Shown here: piece after piece, positions 9,305-19,114 of the stretch
How the letters are laid out: each line of letters begins with the position of its first letter
Numbering within the stretch: the stretch's first letter is position 1
NCBI GenBank assembly: GCA_037367405.1
Contig: JAZKJV010011400.1
Span: 2,912,501 to 2,976,500 of the forward strand
DNA from: Ottelia alismoides
Lineage: Eukaryota > Streptophyta > Magnoliopsida > Alismatales > Hydrocharitaceae
Reading direction: 5' to 3'
Length of the DNA: 64,000 nt
Notes under the pieces: generated by a model
Databases searched by the model: none
What the model was told of the DNA's origin: nothing
The model's input: only the letters and a program-made list of their open reading frames with translations
Position numbers and translations under genes: made by a program

Positions 9305-12256
9305 TCAGGGACCGAGCGTCCGCGCGACTTCTTCGATGCGGTAGGCTTCCAGCACATCGTCCTGCTTGAGGTCGTTGAAGCCGGCCAGCTTGATACCGCA
9401 CTCCATTCCGCGTGGTACTTCCTTGACATCTTCCTTGATGCGTTTGAGCGAATCGAGGGCATAATCGCCGATGGTGCGACCATCGCGATTGACGCGAATG
9501 CGGCAACCACGTTCGATCGTGCCTTGAGCTACATAGCAACCGGCCACCGCTCCGACGCGCGAAATATTGAACACGGCTTTGACCAAAGCCCGCCCCAGTT
9601 CGACAACGCGTTGCTCGGGACGCAAGCGGCCTTCCAGGATGGCTTTGATGTCTTCAGCCAGTTTGTAGATGATGTCGTAGCGTCGGATTTCGACGTTGCG
9701 TTCATCAGCCAGCGCGCGAGCTGCTTCGTCTGGAATCACGTTGAAGCCCACGATTACCGCTTGCGAAGCGCTGGCCAGGGTGACGTCGGCCACGCTGATG
9801 CCACCCACGCTCTTTTGCAGGATGCGGACATCGACTTCGGGATGATCGAGCTTGCTCAATTCCTTTTCAATGGCTTCCAGTGAACCACGAGCATCGGCGC
9901 GGATGATCAGGTTCAGCACCACGCGTTCTTCAGCCTTGCCGAGCTTGCCAGTCTGTAGCAAGTTTTGGAAGGTTTCGAAGGAAACCTTGGGCGACGTTCC
10001 CGAGAGTGACTGCGCCCGGCTGTAGTTGGCTCGACCCTCGGCCAATTCGCGAGCCTTGGCAATGTCGTCGATGACGTAGAAGCGTTCGCCGGCGGCCGGC
10101 GGTTCATCCAAGCCGGTGACGTTAACTGGCATCGATGGTCCAGCCACCGCCAATTGCCTGGCAGGATTGAGCGTATCGTAGAGGGCTTTGACGCGACCGT
10201 AACTGGTACCGCACAGCACGATATCGCCCGGCTTGAGCGTACCGTTCTGCACCACGATCTTGGCGATGACGCCCTTGTCGGCAACTTGTCCCGATTCCAA
10301 ACAGACACCGGTAGCGGGCCGAGTAGGATTGGCCTTGTACTCGTTCAGTTCGGCAATCGTCAACAAAGTTTCCAGCAGTTCGTCCATACCCTGGCCGGTG
10401 ATGGCGCTGGTACGAACGACTTCGACATCACCACCCCACTCGCTGGGCGTCAGTCCATGTTCGGTCATTTGCGTCAGCACGCGATTGGGATCGGCGCCGG
10501 GCAAATCGATTTTGTTCATGGCGACCACAATTGGTACACCAGCCGCTTTGGCGTGGCTGATGGCTTCTTCGGTTTGTGGCATGATGCCGTCTTCTGCGGC
10601 GATCACCAGGATGGCGATATCGGTAACATTGGCACCGCGGGCTCGCATTTCGGTGAAGGCTTCGTGGCCAGGCGTATCCACAAACGAGATGGCCTTGCCA
10701 TCTTTTTCAACCTGGTAGGCGCGGATGCTCTGCGTAATACCACCGGCTTCACCGGCGACGATGCGCGTGCCGATCAGGTAATCCAACAGCGAAGTCTTGC
10801 CGTGGTCGACGTGGCCCAAGAAGGTCACGATTGGCGGACGAGTAACCAGTTCGGATTCGTCGTCGACCTGGTCGTCGATTTCCTTGATAACGTTTTCTTC
10901 CAGCGATTCTGGTTCGCGGAAGTCGAGATCAACGCCTAGTTCGGCAGCGACCAACTGGGCAGTTTCTGAACTGAGGCTGGTATTGATGTTGGCATCGATG
11001 CCCATGCCTTTCAGTTTGAGGCTGACCAGCACGGCGGAAACACCAGCCGCTTCGGAGAAACTGCGAACCGTACAAGGCAACTGCAACACGACTCTATCCT
11101 TCCGTGGGGCGGCTGTATTGGTACCGCGACGATGTAACGTCTTGCCACCCGGTCCGCGACGACGATCTCCCTCTTCGACATCATCGACGGTCTTGATCGA
11201 AGGTCGGCGGCGTTTGCGTTCATCGCGAGCTGCGGCGATACCGGCGACACCTTTGCGAGTTACTTCTTCGTCCTCGTCGACCGTACGGCCCTTTTTGCCT
11301 TTGGCTTTATCGTCGGCAGCTTTTTTGAACTCGGTCAATCCGCCGGCCGCTGGAGCGGCGGCGGCTGGTCCGCGCGCACCACCGCGCTGATCGCCGGAGG
11401 CGGGCTGGCCCGGTTTAGGCCGACCGCGATTGGCGCCTGAGTCGGCTGACTTTTGATTCTCTGGCAGCAGATTCTCCAGCGGCGCATCCATTCCCTTGCC
11501 GCGACCGGTCAGGATTTCACGAGTCAAACGAAACTCGGGCTTCTGCGGCGTGGGCTCGTTGGATTTGGGTGGCGCAACCGGGGCGGAGTTGCCTTTGGGA
11601 ATCGAGGCTACGCGAATGACGGGCGTGCGCTGTTGAGTCGGCTTCTTGCGTTCCTCGGCAGGCGCGCCTTTGGTGGTGGCCGGTGGTGGTGTGCGGCGCG
11701 CCGAGAGATTGCGAACCGGGCCACCCGAGGGCGGCGCGATGTAATCTTCACGCGTGATGCCATGGCGCTGGGGACGGTTGTCGGCAGCGCGAGCCGGTTG
11801 GACGGGCTCAGGCGGTTGCTCGACAACTTCTTCTTCGACTTCTGGTTCCTCGATTACAGGCGCTGCCGCAACGGGCTCGGCTGGCTTGGCAGCCGGTGTA
11901 CGCAAGGGAGGAGCGGGAGGTGCAGCAGGAGTGGGCACAGCAGGCGGAGCTTTGGCAGCCGGTGCGGCTGGCTCTTCTTTCTTCGGAGGTGGAGCGATCG
12001 GGGGAAGAGTAACTGGTTCACGAATGGGTGCACCAATTCCCGTGCCACTGGATCCGCGCGCCTGGCCGCTGGAACCCGAGCCCGAATCGGGGGAAGCGTT
12101 ACCGGCAAGGTACTTGCGAATACGTGCGACCTCATCGTCCTCAAGGCTGGCCAAGGCCGAACCCTTATTGGCGATGCCAATCTTAGTGCACAGGTCGACT
12201 AAATCTTTGCTATCTAATTTCAGCTCTTTGGCGAGCGCATAAATACGGACTGGCAC
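9305..12256 (-). CDS. infB: Translation initiation factor IF-2
   Basis: 983 residues; GTPase that places initiator tRNA on the 30S subunit. The N-terminal IF2N helix-rich domain ([19 protein letters not shown]) precedes a long Pro/Ala-rich, disordered linker (about 55-400). The G domain starts near 480 with [12 protein letters not shown], then DTPGHEAF and NKID, followed by the beta-barrel domains and the fMet-tRNA-binding C-domain. The start codon is GTG, with GAGGA about 11 bp upstream. The gene lies in the order nusA-infB-rbfA, but ylxR is not found between nusA and infB. Confidence 0.97.
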   Translation of the reverse strand: MPVRIYALAKELKLDSKDLVDLCTKIGIANKGSALASLEDDEVARIRKYLAGNASPDSGSGSSGQARGSSGTGIGAPIREPVTLPPIAPPPKKEEPAAPAAKAPPAVPTPAAPPAPPLRTPAAKPAEPVAAAPVIEEPEVEEEVVEQPPEPVQPARAADNRPQRHGITREDYIAPPSGGPVRNLSARRTPPPATTKGAPAEERKKPTQQRTPVIRVASIPKGNSAPVAPPKSNEPTPQKPEFRLTREILTGRGKGMDAPLENLLPENQKSADSGANRGRPKPGQPASGDQRGGARGPAAAAPAAGGLTEFKKAADDKAKGKKGRTVDEDEEVTRKGVAGIAAARDERKRRRPSIKTVDDVEEGDRRRGPGGKTLHRRGTNTAAPRKDRVVLQLPCTVRSFSEAAGVSAVLVSLKLKGMGIDANINTSLSSETAQLVAAELGVDLDFREPESLEENVIKEIDDQVDDESELVTRPPIVTFLGHVDHGKTSLLDYLIGTRIVAGEAGGITQSIRAYQVEKDGKAISFVDTPGHEAFTEMRARGANVTDIAILVIAAEDGIMPQTEEAISHAKAAGVPIVVAMNKIDLPGADPNRVLTQMTEHGLTPSEWGGDVEVVRTSAITGQGMDELLETLLTIAELNEYKANPTRPATGVCLESGQVADKGVIAKIVVQNGTLKPGDIVLCGTSYGRVKALYDTLNPARQLAVAGPSMPVNVTGLDEPPAAGERFYVIDDIAKARELAEGRANYSRAQSLSGTSPKVSFETFQNLLQTGKLGKAEERVVLNLIIRADARGSLEAIEKELSKLDHPEVDVRILQKSVGGISVADVTLASASQAVIVGFNVIPDEAARALADERNVEIRRYDIIYKLAEDIKAILEGRLRPEQRVVELGRALVKAVFNISRVGAVAGCYVAQGTIERGCRIRVNRDGRTIGDYALDSLKRIKEDVKEVPRGMECGIKLAGFNDLKQDDVLEAYRIEEVARTLGP

Positions 12257-12518
12257 GTGGAGGTGTTCCTCGCAATTTCAATCAAGCGGTCCAAATGTCG
12301 GACAGGCATCTCACAGTTGCTATGCATGTCCATGCACGACAGGGACCACCTGGCTTGAAGTGGTTTGTCATTCTACATAAGACGTCTCCAGGTCTAGGGA
12401 AGAACGTCGCAGAGGAATCAGACGCACGGTCTGAAGTGGCGTTGAGATCAACGCTCCGCGGGGCACAGGGCCGGGCGGATTCGGGCAAACTATCAGGCTG
12501 GTGCCAGCGACCGAAGTA

Positions 12519-13823
12519 TTAATTCTGATCGCTGACATTGTTGTCCGTCGATTCCTCTTGAGTGGTTGTCTTGGCAGCAGGCGGCGCGGCTTGAGCCGTG
12601 GCACCTCGAGCTGAGCCGGCAGCGGCTGCCTGGCGTTCAGCATCTTTCTTTTGTCGCTTCTGCTCTTCGGCTTGCTGCTCAGCCTCTTCGGCTCGCAGCT
12701 CGGCTTGCTCGACGATCGCGTCGACTTGCTCAGCCGTCATCTCGCCCATCTCCATCAAGGCATCCGGCTCGATCACCGACAGGTCGTCATAAGACAAATA
12801 TCCCTGCTCGACCAGTCGCTGAGCCAGCTCTTCGGTCATGCCATCCAGTTGCATGTACGCTCCCACAGCTCGATCGATCTGCTCTTCCAGTTCGGAGCTG
12901 GTCATGATCTCGATGTCCCAACCGACCAGCTTGCTGGCCAATCGCACATTCTGACCATACTTGCCGATCGCTTGCGAGAGATGCTCTTCGCGCACCAGCA
13001 CGATCGCCCGGCCGATCATATCGCACAGCAGCACCTGCTCGACTTCCGCCGGTTGCAGGGCGCTGGGAATGAGGACCAGTGGATCATCGCTCCAGCGAAC
13101 GATATCGATGCGTTCGCCAGCCAGTTCGCTGGTAATGTTCTTGATACGATTGCCTCGCACCCCCACGCAGGCGCCCACGCAATCGACGCGCTGGTCGGAC
13201 GAACTGACTGCCACTTTGCTGCGATGGCCCGGTTCGCGACTGATGGCGCTGATCTTGATAACCCCTTCGGCAATCTCAGGAATCTCTTGCTCGAACAGGC
13301 GCTGGACCAGCTGAGGACGAGTCCGACTGAGAATCACCTTGACGCGATTACCCGCAGGCTTGACTTCGAATACAACGGCACGAATGCGGTCGCCATTATG
13401 ATAAGTCTCGCCAGGAATCTGCTCGCCGCGCGGCAGGATGGCTTCGACATTGCCCAGCTGCACCGTGGTGACACCGCGATCGCTGCGCTGAACAGTGCCG
13501 GAAACCAACTGACCGACTTGATCATGGAATTCATCCATGAGCGAATCGCGCTCGGCTTCTTTAACTTTTTGAATGATGACTTGCTTGGCTGTCTGAGCAC
13601 CGATCCGGCCGATCTCTTCTTCGTTCAGCTCGCGACCGTTGCAAGCAGCTTGCAACTGCCCGCTCTGCCGATTGATCGATACCGCAATCTCGGCATCTTC
13701 ACCGAAGTGCTTCTTGACCGCCGTGACGTACGCAGCCTCGATCGCCGAAAAGACCACCTCGCTGTCAATATTCTTTTCGCGATGCAGCGAGTCGACGATT
13801 CTGAGTAGTTCAGATGGATTCAT
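12519..13823 (-). CDS. nusA: Transcription termination/antitermination factor NusA
   Basis: 434 residues from the ATG at 13823, which gives the conserved opening MNPSELLRIVDSLHREKNI. NusA binds RNA polymerase and nascent RNA. The N-terminal domain is followed by an S1 domain (about 130-200), two KH domains (the signature GACVGVRGNRIKNI near 245) and a helix-hairpin-helix-like segment. The last 70 residues are Glu/Gln/Ala-rich and low complexity. A longer frame starting at 13895 exists but adds non-conserved residues. rimP, usually just upstream, is absent here. Confidence 0.95.
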   Translation of the reverse strand: MNPSELLRIVDSLHREKNIDSEVVFSAIEAAYVTAVKKHFGEDAEIAVSINRQSGQLQAACNGRELNEEEIGRIGAQTAKQVIIQKVKEAERDSLMDEFHDQVGQLVSGTVQRSDRGVTTVQLGNVEAILPRGEQIPGETYHNGDRIRAVVFEVKPAGNRVKVILSRTRPQLVQRLFEQEIPEIAEGVIKISAISREPGHRSKVAVSSSDQRVDCVGACVGVRGNRIKNITSELAGERIDIVRWSDDPLVLIPSALQPAEVEQVLLCDMIGRAIVLVREEHLSQAIGKYGQNVRLASKLVGWDIEIMTSSELEEQIDRAVGAYMQLDGMTEELAQRLVEQGYLSYDDLSVIEPDALMEMGEMTAEQVDAIVEQAELRAEEAEQQAEEQKRQKKDAERQAAAAGSARGATAQAAPPAAKTTTQEESTDNNVSDQN

Positions 13824-14285
13824 GCGAAGGGGATATTTTGTTGGGCTGTTTTCCCGGCTTGCCCTGTCTTCCGACAGCTGAGCCCGCCGGAACACTTGGG
13901 CAAATTGTGGCTTGAGGCTGATAGGACGGTTATTCGGTCAACCGATAGTCAGCCACACATGGTTTGATCACCACTGGGCTGGAGAAGCCTTTAACGAAAG
14001 CTGCTTCTCGGACGTGCCAAAAAAGCCTTGCTAAAAAAGCCTTGAAAACCTTGGGGAGCACATCGCTCCGCCGAAGATCTACAACCAGCCAGTGGAAAAC
14101 ACAGTCAGCCAACGAAAATATCGGTGGTACACCTGACAAAACTGCAATGGGGCGCACGCAGTCCGTCAGTAATCCGACAATCGTACTTTTGTCAGCGGCC
14201 AGTGTCAACGCGATGTAGGGGCGGTACTGAAGATTTAAAATCTCTATTTCCGAAACTTTCACCCCGCGGCCAACCGACAGCCCCG
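13824..14285. other. Intergenic region upstream of nusA
   Basis: 462 bp with no gene I can support. It should hold the promoter of the nusA-infB-rbfA operon. A 126-codon frame on the minus strand has no family-like features. A short direct repeat (AAAAGCCTTG, twice near 14020-14045) is visible. Confidence 0.4.
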
Positions 14286-15593
14286 CTAATCGCGACCGAT
14301 CACCAGGCAAGCCGCCTGGCCTTGAGCCGTGTAGGAGATATGAGCAAATGCATCGCCCGCAGCCTCACCCTGGGCCGCTGGACGCCACTGCGACTCTGGC
14401 CGCAACTGCTCCAAGTTAAGAATTGGAAAAAGCTGACCTTTTTCCATCGCTAGCATGCTGAGCACCATTTCAACCGCCGCGCTCCCGGCCCCTAGATTTC
14501 CAAAGTAACTCTTGGCGCTGACGACCGGACCCTGTGAATTCCGCTTGGCCAACTCCTGACTGATCGCTTTCGCTTCCGACCTGTCGCCACTGGGATCGGA
14601 TAGTCCATGAGCATGCACGTGCCAGGCGGCCGGCAAAGCAGCCGCGGCTTGATCCAGCGCTTTACCCAGAGCCGCGGATACTGCCATTTGCAGGAAATCG
14701 CGGTCGCCTTGCGGTCCGACCATCGAGCTGCCAGTGCCCAGAATAGTTCCCCAACTCTTGGCTCCGCGAGCCGCCGCGTGACTGGCCGACTCGAGCACTA
14801 CGGCTCCAGCACCTTCGCCTAGCACCATCCCATCGCTAGAAACATCAAAGGGCCGCGACATGCTAGCCGGATGACTGCGATTGCCCGCCAGCTTTTCGTT
14901 TAAAACCGCGTGCATCGTGCGCAAAGGATGGATTCGCGTACCTGTGGCTCCGACCACCATGATATCCGCCCAGCCACGTTTGATAATGTCCGCCGCTTCG
15001 GCCACCGCCAAGGACATGCTGGCTTCGCGCACCGTCAGCGAATTATTGGGGCCGCGGAAATCGTTGTAGATAGCCACGTGACTGTTGGGCATGTTGGGCA
15101 AGTACTTCAACAGCCACAGCGGATTGACTTTGGGCAGACCCTCAGTCGGCCAGCGCTCGATATGAAATTGCCGGTCCGCATCGCGGCAGTTGATCACGCC
15201 GTCGGAATACTCTTCAGGTCGAGTCAAAATGTAATCACAACCAAACAACACGCCGGTGCGCTGCGGGTCGCTGCCCGAGATGCCTGCATGCTGAATGGCT
15301 TTTTGCGAGGCCGCAACACCCATCTCGATCTCGCGACACATGACCTTCATGTTCTTCTTGATGGCGCGCTTGAGCTGGTTATCCAGATCGCCATAGTCTT
15401 CGATCGCACCTGTGAATTGACCTACTTCAGCGCCGTACTGCACCGGCAGAGCCGCACCGGGCAAGGCCGTCAAAGGCCCGATCCCGCTCTTGCCAGACAG
15501 CACGTTCTGCCACAGGCTCTCCGGGTCGCAACCCAGGGGACTAATCACTCCAAAGCCAGTGATGACTACTCGATCAGCGGTACTTTTGCTCAT
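14286..15593 (-). CDS. Beta-ketoacyl synthase-fold protein without catalytic cysteine
   Basis: 435 residues with the thiolase/KAS fold: opening RVVITGFGVISPLGC, the PFDVSSDGMVLGEGAGAVVLE block near 260 and an AHG histidine motif near 325. The nucleophile region aligns as GPNNSLTVREASMS, placing Glu190 where FabF enzymes have the active cysteine. The second active histidine, normally in KSxxGHxxGA, is Asn366 (KSYFGNLGAG). The first histidine remains. Such changes resemble chain-length factors or decarboxylating KS variants rather than condensing enzymes. No acyl carrier protein or partner synthase is adjacent. Function is therefore unknown; calling it FabF would be misleading. Confidence 0.85.
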   Translation of the reverse strand: MSKSTADRVVITGFGVISPLGCDPESLWQNVLSGKSGIGPLTALPGAALPVQYGAEVGQFTGAIEDYGDLDNQLKRAIKKNMKVMCREIEMGVAASQKAIQHAGISGSDPQRTGVLFGCDYILTRPEEYSDGVINCRDADRQFHIERWPTEGLPKVNPLWLLKYLPNMPNSHVAIYNDFRGPNNSLTVREASMSLAVAEAADIIKRGWADIMVVGATGTRIHPLRTMHAVLNEKLAGNRSHPASMSRPFDVSSDGMVLGEGAGAVVLESASHAAARGAKSWGTILGTGSSMVGPQGDRDFLQMAVSAALGKALDQAAAALPAAWHVHAHGLSDPSGDRSEAKAISQELAKRNSQGPVVSAKSYFGNLGAGSAAVEMVLSMLAMEKGQLFPILNLEQLRPESQWRPAAQGEAAGDAFAHISYTAQGQAACLVIGRD

Positions 15594-15728
15594 GGATCCA
15601 AAGATTGTGGCAGCAGATTCGGAACGGCTTACAGGCGAGTGTACAGTCTACTTGCACCACGCCCAACCAGATAGTCTCCATCTACGCCTTTGCCCCTAAC
15701 CAAAAGCCCAACAGTCCTCAAGCCGCTT

Positions 15729-16949
15729 TTAGTATCTACCGCGACTGATGGGATTGATCGGCGCTTGACTGGTCGCGGTCGGCACGTTCGATGCCGGAGC
15801 CCCAGGGCGATTGGCATCTCCCAAATGCTCGATCACCAACAGCGCATCGGCTCGTTCACCTGGTTTAGGGAGGATGCGATCCAATCCCACCAGACTAGTC
15901 CCCTGCCCTAACAGAGTATTGCTGGCAGGTGACTGCGGCGAGGCCACCACTCCGCAACTGAGGATGAGCACTTCATTTTCCGGCCAGCGAAATCGCTCGT
16001 GCAATCGCCATGAAGCAATTTGCGGAACCTGAATCTGTCCCGAATGAACCTGGCCGGTCGGTAGCGGCAAGTCGAGCGTTACATTGCTGAAACGCTCCAC
16101 CTGATCGATGTGACACTTGACAACGATATCAATGGTCTTATCCACATTCAACAGCGGACTGACCTGCAAACGATATCCTTCTTGTATCTCCCCCGAGACA
16201 GGCAAATAAGGCGGCCAACCTTGCGCGGGCTGGAACTCGCGCACGAAGTTTCGACTGCGCAGTTGCTCCAGCATCTGCGGCTGGCCGTTATAAGTGGTCA
16301 GCGTGACGTTGGCCAATTCCTTGTAGTCGCTACGGCCCCTGAGCATGGCCATAAGCAGCGCACTGTTCTCTTTGCTAGCAAGATAAGCTTGCACACCCGG
16401 CGATTGCGCTGGAACGCTTCGCAGCAGGGTGTGTCCCCGCGTGCGCCAATTGGGATTGCCCACTGCTATCAATCGCATGCCGAACAATTGCGGCACCGTT
16501 GTGCCATTAACGAAGCGTTCGTAAGCCTGCCGCACCAGCTTGTGCATCTGCTCGTTGTGATAAACCCGCAGCGTATCGCGATCGGCATTAATAAACCCAA
16601 AAGGCTCAGTGAACCAGGCGTCTGTCCCCGTATCACGCAAGATCCAATCAATGACAGCTTGATGCGGCCGGTCGACCGTGGTCAGGTCCTTGGTGTAAGG
16701 ACGCAGATCATAGGTTTCCCAGTACTGACCAGCGTCGGTAGGCAAGACAGGCGCTCCACCAGTGCGCTTGGCCACTGAATTGCTAGCAGGATTGCCTTCC
16801 AGGCTCGGCACCGAAGCCCCCGAATCCACCGGCGGGGACACACCCGCCTGTTGGTCCGGAACCTGAGCCAATGCTGGCAAAACAAACATGGAGGAAAGGA
16901 AAAAGGACAGGCTACTAAGCGCGACGATCTCGCGGCATCTTGCTAGCAA
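15729..16949 (-). CDS. Secreted protein, weakly secretin-like
   Basis: About 406 residues from a TTG at 16949, chosen because it yields a good signal peptide (basic RCR, hydrophobic core, ALA cleavage before Gln). The frame stays open to 17108, but that extension translates the MITE-like element at 16958-17100 and is probably not native. Residues 80-220 are alpha/beta with no known match. The C-terminal third (EGYRLQVSPLLNVDKTIDIVVKC, shown here only as this key segment, then ENEVLILSCGVV) has the strand order seen in secretin cores, at a weak level of similarity. No type II or pilus genes adjoin. Confidence 0.65.
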   Translation of the reverse strand: MLARCREIVALSSLSFFLSSMFVLPALAQVPDQQAGVSPPVDSGASVPSLEGNPASNSVAKRTGGAPVLPTDAGQYWETYDLRPYTKDLTTVDRPHQAVIDWILRDTGTDAWFTEPFGFINADRDTLRVYHNEQMHKLVRQAYERFVNGTTVPQLFGMRLIAVGNPNWRTRGHTLLRSVPAQSPGVQAYLASKENSALLMAMLRGRSDYKELANVTLTTYNGQPQMLEQLRSRNFVREFQPAQGWPPYLPVSGEIQEGYRLQVSPLLNVDKTIDIVVKCHIDQVERFSNVTLDLPLPTGQVHSGQIQVPQIASWRLHERFRWPENEVLILSCGVVASPQSPASNTLLGQGTSLVGLDRILPKPGERADALLVIEHLGDANRPGAPASNVPTATSQAPINPISRGRY

Positions 16950-16957
16950 TCGATTGA

Positions 16958-17100
16958 TTGGGCAGCGCCACTTGGCAAGCCGGGCAAGCTCACTGGATGA
17001 AGTCTTTGTAGCCACCGCTGCCAAGCGGTGGAAAGCGTTAACTTTCGCGTCCACCGTCTGGCGACGGTGGCTACGCAGCTTGCAAAGTGGCGCTGTCCAA
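16958..17100. mobile_element. MITE-like element, copy A
   Basis: 143 bp bounded by imperfect 22-23-bp terminal inverted repeats (left starts TTGGGCAGCGCCACTTGG, right ends with the complement of TTGGACAGCGCCACTTTG). Two internal hairpins, GCCACCGCTGCCAAGCGGTGG and CCACCGTCTGGCGACGGTGG, flank the sequence GTTAACTTTCGCG. It has no coding capacity of its own. A target duplication is not evident. It lies at the 5' end of the gene at 15729-16949. Confidence 0.75.
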
Positions 17101-17424
17101 TTAAGCATCCTGACTTCCCCTTGTATGCGCAGGCTGTGTCCCTTTGCCAGTCCTTATAGTCTTTGAGAGCCGCGTGAGCCAAGAGTAATCGAACCACTAT
17201 TCAAAGCCGCGCGAGCTGGCACTGACCCGCCTTGATCACGATCATCAAGTCTCGCCGACGGTTGGCCAGACCTGCGCATCCAACTTGGCCCGGTCAGACC
17301 TCATAGATATCCATCTAACAGCCACCCCAAGCCATGCAGCCAATTGACCGCTTGGGTGGTTTTTGTTCCAATTGCGTTAACTGCTGGATGGAAAGGACAT
17401 AGAACGGCGCGAGGAATCACAGCC
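17101..17424. other. Intergenic region upstream of the first VWA gene
   Basis: 324 bp between the MITE copy and the VWA gene start. It probably carries divergent promoters; I see no clear RNA gene or further repeat. Confidence 0.35.
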
Positions 17425-19077
17425 ATGGAGCTCCAAGTGCAGGCAGAAGATGGCGCGGCGACGCAGACTTTGCCCACTCGCCAGTCGCCCCAGGCGGCCA
17501 GTCAGTTGGTCTCTCGCGGACGCAACGCCCTGAACTTGCTGGAGCACCGCGCACAAGCCGCCAGGCTGGCTGCAGAAGTGTTGCAATTAAGGTCAGCTCT
17601 ACTGGCCGCCGAAGCCGGCCAAACCGAAAAGCTCGAGCAGTGGCTGGACCAGTTTGATGATACGCCTCACGCGAGTAACCAACCCGTCTCACTATCGCAA
17701 CTGCCAGCAACGAAACCTTCACCCCTAGCGCCACACGGCCCATGGCCTCAGAGCCAAATGCCAGCTTGGGAGAGCTACCTGCCGGCTGCTCGTTCGCGCT
17801 TGGCCGACATCGAGGAAAATGCCTGGCCTTGGGAACGGCGGTTTGCTTCAGCCCAGTCAAACACGACCCAGTCAAACACGACCCAGTCAAACACGACCCA
17901 GTCGATTGGGTTGCTCGGGGAAGCGGCTGTAGCCAGTTGCGCTGCGCCAGCGCCAGAGACTGACGGATGTAATGAGGAAGCTCGCGTTAGCTCTCGGCAG
18001 GATGACTCGGTTCGGCTGGATGACCTGGTGATGCCAGCGGCTGAGGACAACCGCTCTACGCTGCTGCTGGACGACGTACTATCGGCGGCTGAGGACAGCC
18101 GCTCTACTCGGCAGCCCAAGCGAGTCTGGGGCAGCTTCAGCTTTAGCCTGGTCGGCCATGGGTTGCTCTTTCTGGCACTGGGTACGATCACGTATCGCCA
18201 TCAAGACCAGGCCGCCGCTAGCCTCGGCTCGCAAGTGCTCGAGGCCATGCAGGCTAGCAGCGAAGAGCCGGAACTGGGCAATGAACTGGAACTGACCGAG
18301 CCCCAAACAGCCGCAGCCGCGCAAGAAATGATGGCCACACCCAGCACCGACACTAGCCTGGCTCTGTCGGAACTATCGGCGGCCAGCAGTCCAACATCGC
18401 TGGGTGATGTGATGGGCTCGCAGTCGGCTGCCAGCAGTATCGCCTCAGCGGTCGGTAGAAGCGGGGCAACCAGCGGGACAAGTGCCACTGGCGGTGGCCG
18501 CGCAGGTCGCGGTGCCCCTTCGATGAGCGGTGCTTTCTTTGGTGTCGGCACCGGCGGCAACTACTTCTGCTATGTCGTCGATAGTTCGGGCAGCATGCGC
18601 GGCCAGGCCTGGGAGTCAGCCAAGCTGGAATTAATGCGGTCGCTCAGCTCTCTCAAACCAACTCAACAGTTTTACATCGTGTTCTTCGATCACCAGATGC
18701 ATGCCATTCCCGAACCCGGCCACAAGCAACCAGCCACCCATGGTTTGTTTGCGACCAAAGAAAACATCGATCACGCTCGACGCTGGATGGAAACGGTCCA
18801 ACTCTCGCGCGGTGGACCACCCAGCGACGCGCTCGCCTGGGCCATCGAACGCGAACCCGACGCAATCTACCTGCTGACCGATGGCGTTACCAAAGTCGAT
18901 GTGTGCGGCGCGGTGCGCAAAGTGAACCAGATCGAGGATTGGATCAGTGGCCCACGCGTACGCGTGCCTATCCATCCAATCGCTTACCACTCTCTGGATG
19001 GCCAGCAACTCATGCGACAACTGGCCGACGAGAACAAAGGCCAGTTTCATTACGTGCCCAAGCCACAGAAGCCGTAA
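17425..19077 (+). CDS. Membrane-anchored VWA-domain protein
   Basis: 550 residues. GAGGA lies 9 bp before the ATG at 17425, which favours this start over an upstream one. The N-terminal 235 residues are Gln/Ser/Ala-rich and include a 5-residue tandem repeat (QSNTT). One transmembrane helix lies near 240-256 (FSLVGHGLLFLALGTI). A low-complexity linker leads to a VWA domain from about 375, with the metal site DSSGSM near 385 and the later Thr/Asp motif in YLLTDGVTK. The topology is cytoplasmic N-terminus, periplasmic VWA. It converges with the zinc-ribbon ExbD gene 37 bp away, and a similar VWA protein lies at 22308. Function unknown; a load-bearing or binding partner of the Exb complex is inference. 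Confidence 0.85.
   Translation: MELQVQAEDGAATQTLPTRQSPQAASQLVSRGRNALNLLEHRAQAARLAAEVLQLRSALLAAEAGQTEKLEQWLDQFDDTPHASNQPVSLSQLPATKPSPLAPHGPWPQSQMPAWESYLPAARSRLADIEENAWPWERRFASAQSNTTQSNTTQSNTTQSIGLLGEAAVASCAAPAPETDGCNEEARVSSRQDDSVRLDDLVMPAAEDNRSTLLLDDVLSAAEDSRSTRQPKRVWGSFSFSLVGHGLLFLALGTITYRHQDQAAASLGSQVLEAMQASSEEPELGNELELTEPQTAAAAQEMMATPSTDTSLALSELSAASSPTSLGDVMGSQSAASSIASAVGRSGATSGTSATGGGRAGRGAPSMSGAFFGVGTGGNYFCYVVDSSGSMRGQAWESAKLELMRSLSSLKPTQQFYIVFFDHQMHAIPEPGHKQPATHGLFATKENIDHARRWMETVQLSRGGPPSDALAWAIEREPDAIYLLTDGVTKVDVCGAVRKVNQIEDWISGPRVRVPIHPIAYHSLDGQQLMRQLADENKGQFHYVPKPQKP
17852..17911. repeat. 15-bp in-frame tandem repeat
   Basis: Three exact copies of CCCAGTCAAACACGA and a fourth, diverged copy, within the VWA gene. 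Each adds five residues, so copy-number change keeps the frame. Confidence 0.85.
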
Positions 19078-19114
19078 CCCAAAGATCAACCAACGCGTCG
19101 ATCGTCTCTCTGCC

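Noticed and set aside
9253..9510. Upstream continuation of the rbfA frame
   Set aside because: It overlaps infB in another frame on the same strand, lacks conserved RbfA words and the ATG at 9252 has its own ribosome site.
12651..13808. Plus-strand frame of 385 codons
   Set aside because: Antisense to nusA, with no recognisable motif.
13930..14310. Minus-strand frame of 126 codons upstream of nusA, considered as rimP
   Set aside because: It has none of the RimP words and overlaps the end of the ketoacyl-synthase-fold gene; no ribosome site.
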